31,283 nt of DNA from Kouleothrix aurantiaca (GTDB lineage Bacteria > Chloroflexota > Chloroflexia > Chloroflexales > Roseiflexaceae): positions 1 to 31,283 of the forward strand of contig LJCR01000001.1 of the NCBI GenBank assembly GCA_001399705.1, in the 5' to 3' direction. How positions within the stretch are numbered: position 1 is the stretch's first letter; every line of letters starts with the position of its first letter. Under the pieces are notes generated by a model. That model was not told where the DNA came from. It ran no database searches and saw only the letters and a program-made list of their open reading frames with translations. The position numbers and the translations under genes were made by a program. This document shows, piece by piece, positions 28,226 through 31,283 of this stretch.

Positions 28226-29179
28226 ATGAACCAGCACTGGAAGAACCTCTATTGGCATTGGCACTGGCAAAACCAGGATGATGACAGCAAGCGGGATCGC
28301 GTGTCAGGCGCGTTCCGCGCAGCCTTACGCTCGCTTGGCGTGAACGACCCTGATCGTTGGCGCGAGATTAGTGATGTCCATCAGCAGTTCCGTGCGAGTA
28401 TCCGGGGCAAGCTCGGGGATGGATGGCGGAGGGGTAGCGCATGGCTGCATCTCTACTGGGGCGACCCGGATCATGGTGGCCGCTCACTCACCAGCCTCAG
28501 TGCGCAGTGGCTCCTCCTGCGCCGGCAGCACAGCATTGGCATCGATCTCGACGTGGGAGGTGGGGACACCGATCGCGACATTGACTTCTCGCTCCGCATC
28601 CCTGGCTGTGGAATTTATCTTTCTGCAGAAGGCGTGTTGCCCAAGCCGATCTACAATCCCGGTCAGAAATACCCCAGCGCGCGCGAGTTGAGCCTCAGTT
28701 GGTTTGATCAGGCACTCTGGATTCATCTCTGGCGCGATCCTGATGAATCGTATGGCCGGGGCGGGCCGGGATTCTGGGAGGATGCCCGCAGTCGCCAGCG
28801 CTCGATCACCATCCGCCCGCTGGACATCCTGCTCGGCCGCACACGGTGCCAGACTGACCAGCTCGGCACCGTCATTACTGCGCTGGAGCTGCCTGAGGGC
28901 CGCTATGTGGTTCGGGTGGTGATCGAGCGCCGCACATGGACCCGCCCGCGCTGGCCCCGGCCGGTAAAGGTGCGCATCAGTGCGACGGTGCACAGCGAAA
29001 CGGGCATTCCCATTCCCGGCAAGGGCGAGAATGGTTGGGATATGGATGAGGATGCCTACTACAGCATTGGCACATCCGCAACCACGGTGCTTGAGGCCCT
29101 TGCCGCTGCCAAGGAGAGCGTCCTGAAAACCCGCCGTCGCTATGGCGGGGAGCACTGGCTTCCGGAGCGTGCCCGATGA
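28226..29179 (+). CDS. 317-aa phage protein of unknown function
   Basis: Start ATG 28226 follows GAGGAAAGGA. The product is Trp/Arg-rich. It opens with MNQHWKNLYWHWHWQNQDDD, has a central glycine-rich strand region (HSIGIDLDVGGGDTDRDIDFSLRIPGCGIYLSAEGVLPK), SLSWFDQALWIHLWRDPDESYGRG, a basic WTRPRWPRPVKVRISATVH and a C-terminal DEDAYYSIGTSATTVLEALAAAKESVLKTRRR. I do not recognise a family. It is coupled by ATGA to the kinase-like gene, so the two probably function or are assembled together. Confidence 0.6.
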   Translation: MNQHWKNLYWHWHWQNQDDDSKRDRVSGAFRAALRSLGVNDPDRWREISDVHQQFRASIRGKLGDGWRRGSAWLHLYWGDPDHGGRSLTSLSAQWLLLRRQHSIGIDLDVGGGDTDRDIDFSLRIPGCGIYLSAEGVLPKPIYNPGQKYPSARELSLSWFDQALWIHLWRDPDESYGRGGPGFWEDARSRQRSITIRPLDILLGRTRCQTDQLGTVITALELPEGRYVVRVVIERRTWTRPRWPRPVKVRISATVHSETGIPIPGKGENGWDMDEDAYYSIGTSATTVLEALAAAKESVLKTRRRYGGEHWLPERAR

Positions 29180-29568
29180 TTGGCGTTGGGCGTGGCGTCA
29201 GCCGGACCGCCATCCTGATTGGCCCCTATGCGATCAAGGTACCGAGTTTCCGCCATGGCGCTCGGTACTTTGTGATGGGGATGCTTGGCAACATTCTGGA
29301 GCGCGATCACTGGCGGATGTCCCACCATCCCCAGCTCGCGCCCGTATATGCCTGCGGCCCGCTCGGACTGTGGCTCGTGATGAAGCGGTACACGGTGGTA
29401 CTGGATCGGCTGCTCACCCCCGAGGAGCAAGCCAGCTTTCCGTTCATGAACATTGATAACAACGGCGCGAACGTGGCCAGCGACAATGGCAAGCTGGTGC
29501 TGATAGATTATGGCAACACCGGATGGTATTTGGTGGTGGATCCTTTGCAGGATATGGAGGAGCTGTGA
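29176..29568 (+). CDS. small protein-kinase-fold-like protein
   Basis: 130 aa from ATG 29176 (ATGA overlap). AILIGPYAIKVPSF resembles the kinase strand with an invariant Lys (K21 in AIKVP). GNILERDHW could carry the alpha-C Glu, LGLWLVMKRYTVV is hinge-like, and MNIDNNGANVASDNGKLVLIDYGNTG resembles a catalytic-loop D..N followed by a DYG (DFG-equivalent) metal site. This is a highly reduced kinase pattern, about half the usual 250+ residues, found in several small phage proteins. Activity is uncertain. Confidence 0.5.
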   Translation: MIGVGRGVSRTAILIGPYAIKVPSFRHGARYFVMGMLGNILERDHWRMSHHPQLAPVYACGPLGLWLVMKRYTVVLDRLLTPEEQASFPFMNIDNNGANVASDNGKLVLIDYGNTGWYLVVDPLQDMEEL

Positions 29569-29912
29569 CACATGCAATTGCGAGTCTCGCTTGGCCACAA
29601 ATCACGATATCAGATCGTCGCGTGTGTGTCAGCCATCCGAGTGGCTGGGCTTTTGTGCACACGAAGGACTGGGGATGGGGTCTTCATGGAGGATGGTACT
29701 CGCAACCCATCGAGCCGGTTGTGAGTGTCACTGGTGGTCGCTTGGTTCTTCGCCCGGATCTGGAGTCGAAGATACGCCTTCACCTTTTGCTCAGCCAAAA
29801 CGGTGATGCTATTCGGCCGTTTCCGCTGGTTGATGATTTCACCCTCGCGGTACTAGATATTTATCCTGATGACCGTATTTTGCTGAAAACTGCATCACCA
29901 GAGGAAGCATAG
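29565..29912 (+). CDS. small hypothetical protein (GTG start)
   Basis: 115 aa. The best start is GTG 29565, overlapping the kinase-like stop as GTGA with GGAGG upstream; the frame is open further back inside the kinase gene. Aromatic/Gly-rich middle (HPSGWAFVHTKDWGWGLHGGWYSQPIEPVVSVTGGRLVLRPDLE) and a regular C-terminal part (PFPLVDDFTLAVLDIYPDDRILL). No family recognised. Confidence 0.5.
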   Translation: MTHAIASLAWPQITISDRRVCVSHPSGWAFVHTKDWGWGLHGGWYSQPIEPVVSVTGGRLVLRPDLESKIRLHLLLSQNGDAIRPFPLVDDFTLAVLDIYPDDRILLKTASPEEA

Positions 29913-29914
29913 CC

Positions 29915-30217
29915 ATGCACCCAGACCCAGAGCACGCACGGTCCTACGCAGCAGCTGCGCGCGCGTGGGACGCGTTTGAGCCCACGTTGCGTGAATTCAG
30001 CGCCTGGTATAGGTCACTCTCCCCAGAATTACGCGCGCTGATCGAGAATCGGCCCGTCAGCCGGCGCCGCATCCTCCGACGGCAGAAGATACAGGTCTAT
30101 CAGCGCTCTCTGCGCCCGCGCCGAACCGCTGGGTTGTTTCGGGGTGCATTTCTGGTGCGTGATGACTTCGACGACGAGCTTCCCGCCGACTTCCTTCTGG
30201 ATGATCACAATGAATAG
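29915..30217 (+). CDS. small basic/acidic hypothetical protein
   Basis: 100 aa from ATG 29915 (GAGGAAG upstream), 2 nt after the previous stop. Helical N-terminus (DPEHARSYAAAARAWDAFEPTLREFSAWYRSLSPELRALIE), a very basic middle (RRRILRRQKIQVYQRSLRPRR) and an acidic end (DDFDDELPADFLLDDHNE). Charge segregation suggests a nucleic-acid or scaffold-like binding protein. It is the last gene of the plus-strand unit before a strong terminator. Confidence 0.5.
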   Translation: MHPDPEHARSYAAAARAWDAFEPTLREFSAWYRSLSPELRALIENRPVSRRRILRRQKIQVYQRSLRPRRTAGLFRGAFLVRDDFDDELPADFLLDDHNE

Positions 30218-30219
30218 CA

Positions 30220-30250
30220 CGGCGCATCCTTTATATATAAGGATGCGCCG
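30220..30250. terminator. bidirectional terminator before lysis genes
   Basis: Perfect 12-bp arms 30220-30231 and 30239-30250 with an AT-only loop, followed by TTATTG. It separates the plus-strand unit from the convergent holin-like gene. Confidence 0.75.
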
Positions 30251-30274
30251 TTATTGCGTTTGGGTTATGGAATG

Positions 30275-30673
30275 CTACAAGCCCGTTGGCGTGTCCGCGA
30301 CGGGCGCGGGCTTGCGCCGGCCGGTCTTGATCTCAAGGTAATTTCGCCCAATGGAGGTCAGGATCGGCAGGTAGGAGAAGCCGGCCGCGGCCGTGGTGAG
30401 AATGACCGCAATCCACTGGGCGGCCTCCGCCCCAAGATACTGGGCAAAGAACGGCTGCACGCCGGCGTAGCTGAGCAGGTAAAAGGCGAGGTAGCCCTCG
30501 ACAAAGGGCACGATCTCATCGAACAGCACGTCTTGCACGTGCGCCCACTGAAACACCCCGCGCACCACCGCCGACGCAATGCCCGTCAGCAGATCCACCG
30601 CAATCAGGAGCAGTGCTCCGAGCGTGCGCGGGTCGGTAAAGAATGCCAGGACCAACGCGAACAGAAACTCCAT
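30275..30673 (-). CDS. holin-like membrane protein
   Basis: 132 aa from ATG 30673 with GGAGG upstream. Three to four hydrophobic segments (LFALVLAFF, LGALLLIAVDLLTGIASAVV, GYLAFYLLSYAGVQPF, WIAVILTTAAAGFSYLPILTSI) end in a short basic tail (KTGRRKPAPVAD). The VDLLTGIASAV-type segment is characteristic of phage holins that open the membrane for the endolysin. The position directly downstream of the amidase gene on the same strand supports this. Exact holin family not assigned. Confidence 0.7.
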   Translation of the reverse strand: MEFLFALVLAFFTDPRTLGALLLIAVDLLTGIASAVVRGVFQWAHVQDVLFDEIVPFVEGYLAFYLLSYAGVQPFFAQYLGAEAAQWIAVILTTAAAGFSYLPILTSIGRNYLEIKTGRRKPAPVADTPTGL

Positions 30674-30725
30674 GACGAACCTCCACTACCACATACATCC
30701 ACGTCCACATGTCATGTATAGCCAC

Positions 30726-30747
30726 CTGCTCATATCCCCCTGAGCAG
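30726..30747. repeat. short hairpin between endolysin and holin genes
   Basis: 7-bp arms 30726-30732 and 30741-30747 (CTGCTCA/TGAGCAG) with an 8-nt loop. It could modulate read-through from the endolysin to the holin gene. Weak. Confidence 0.3.
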
Positions 30748-30756
30748 AAGAAGTGC

Positions 30757-31283
30757 CTATGGATATCCCTGGTTCAACAGATTCACCACCTCACTCAGCG
30801 GTGCCATGCGAATCCGCCACCCTTCCGGCATACTTGGCTTGATTTTCAGAAACCCCGTCTCCAGCGGTACATAGGTGCAGACCTCGCCCGCACTGTCGGT
30901 GCTTTGAAAGGCCGGGCCTGTGGGCAACCCGAACGGCAGGATGCCGCCGTGCCCATCGTAGAAGGTCACCACATCCGCCGGCACCTCGTAGGCTTCCCCG
31001 TTCGCGCCCTTCAGCTTCGCCGTTGGTGGCGCGGCTTGCGCACCTGGCGCGAGTTGCTGCTTGAACCACGCCCAATTAATGCCTTTGGGATCGGTTTTGC
31101 GCGGCGGCTCTTTCGGGTAGGCAATATCGGCATGCCGTACCACCTGATCGAGGGTCAGATGGTGCACCGCCATCCGCCACTTGGTGAGCCGGATCAGGGT
31201 GGTAATCTGCGCCGGCGTGAAGGGCTTGCCCGTATTCAAGCCAGACACCTCCACGCCTTCGCTCCAGAGGTTCGCCCAGCCCC
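30757..31283 (-). CDS. N-acetylmuramoyl-L-alanine amidase endolysin (5' truncated by window)
   Basis: Open to the right edge; the C-terminal ~174 residues are visible. The in-frame GTG at 31254 is not the true start because the frame continues with GWANLWSEGVEVSG, typical of the Amidase_2 core. VRHADIAYPKEPPRKTDPKGINWAWFKQQL matches the zinc-site block GHxDIA...RKxDPGxxFxW, where the His and the Asp after KT are metal ligands in AmpD-type enzymes. The C-terminal ~90 residues (VTFYDGHGGILPFGLPTG...YVPLETGFLKI) are a separate, possibly wall-binding domain. It would cleave the peptidoglycan amide bond for lysis, working with the adjacent holin. Confidence 0.78.
   Translation of the reverse strand, partial: GWANLWSEGVEVSGLNTGKPFTPAQITTLIRLTKWRMAVHHLTLDQVVRHADIAYPKEPPRKTDPKGINWAWFKQQLAPGAQAAPPTAKLKGANGEAYEVPADVVTFYDGHGGILPFGLPTGPAFQSTDSAGEVCTYVPLETGFLKIKPSMPEGWRIRMAPLSEVVNLLNQGYP

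Overview
The window looks like part of a tailed-phage or prophage genome (or a related large mobile element) from a GC-rich bacterium, most likely a Chloroflexota member. Phage character rests on a holin-like gene next to an amidase endolysin at the right end, a DnaB-like helicase, an element-encoded sliding clamp, many small zinc-binding ORFs packed with 4-nt ATGA/TTGA/GTGA overlaps, and at least four DNA methyltransferase domains. The Chloroflexota guess rests mainly on the Pro/Thr stalk (PPTNTPVPPTNTPV type) of the membrane-anchored protein at 8693-9547 and on overall composition. It is an inference. I see no tRNA, rRNA, integrase, terminase, portal, capsid or DNA polymerase gene here.

Layout. 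2-884: tail of an unknown gene, a zinc protein and a degenerate MazG-like protein. 1000-3150: DnaB-like helicase and a GNAT/Mom-like protein. 3201-9547: accessory block, visibly more AT-rich in places, with a PD-(D/E)XK-type protein, a hybrid histidine kinase, a dUTPase/DCD-fold protein, a proteasome-like Ntn hydrolase, a 480-bp repeat-bearing noncoding region and a surface protein. 9605-18805 (minus strand): sliding clamp, a five-gene operon (SLOG, ASCH-like, small protein, Gp37/Gp68, small protein), a 1316-aa methyltransferase-helicase fusion, and a 312-aa unknown. 18932-23281 (plus): amino-methyltransferase, small zinc/HTH proteins, HD-like protein, second amino-methyltransferase, small XRE-like regulator. 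23367-30217 (plus): a DNA-modification cluster (PAPS-reductase-like, ASCH-like, DpdA-like, C5-cytosine methyltransferase) followed by a kinase-like protein and unknowns. 30275-31283 (minus): holin-like protein and endolysin.

The most striking signal is regulatory. Seven intergenic copies of a bipartite motif, AAGTTTT-N13-CGTTAGATG (first box tolerant, spacer always exactly 13), each sit upstream of a transcription-unit head and are always oriented with CGTTAGATG nearest the gene. They head the helicase, sliding clamp, SLOG operon, methyltransferase-helicase, 312-aa unknown, 18932 methyltransferase operon and 23367 operon. Two of them stand back-to-back, 6 bp apart, at 18838-18901. This looks like a dedicated promoter class tying replication and DNA-modification genes into one regulon. 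A second, 17-bp semi-palindrome (ATTGTRACWGTYVCAAT-like) occurs five times between genes. In two cases it lies exactly 11 nt downstream of the promoter motif, as an operator would.

Functionally the element appears to carry its own replication helpers (helicase, clamp) and a large genome-modification or anti-restriction set: C5-cytosine MTase with a seven-unit ~34-aa repeat, two amino-MTases, an MTase-helicase fusion, a 7-deazaguanine transglycosylase-like DpdA candidate and a Mom-like candidate. Lysis genes lie at the right edge.
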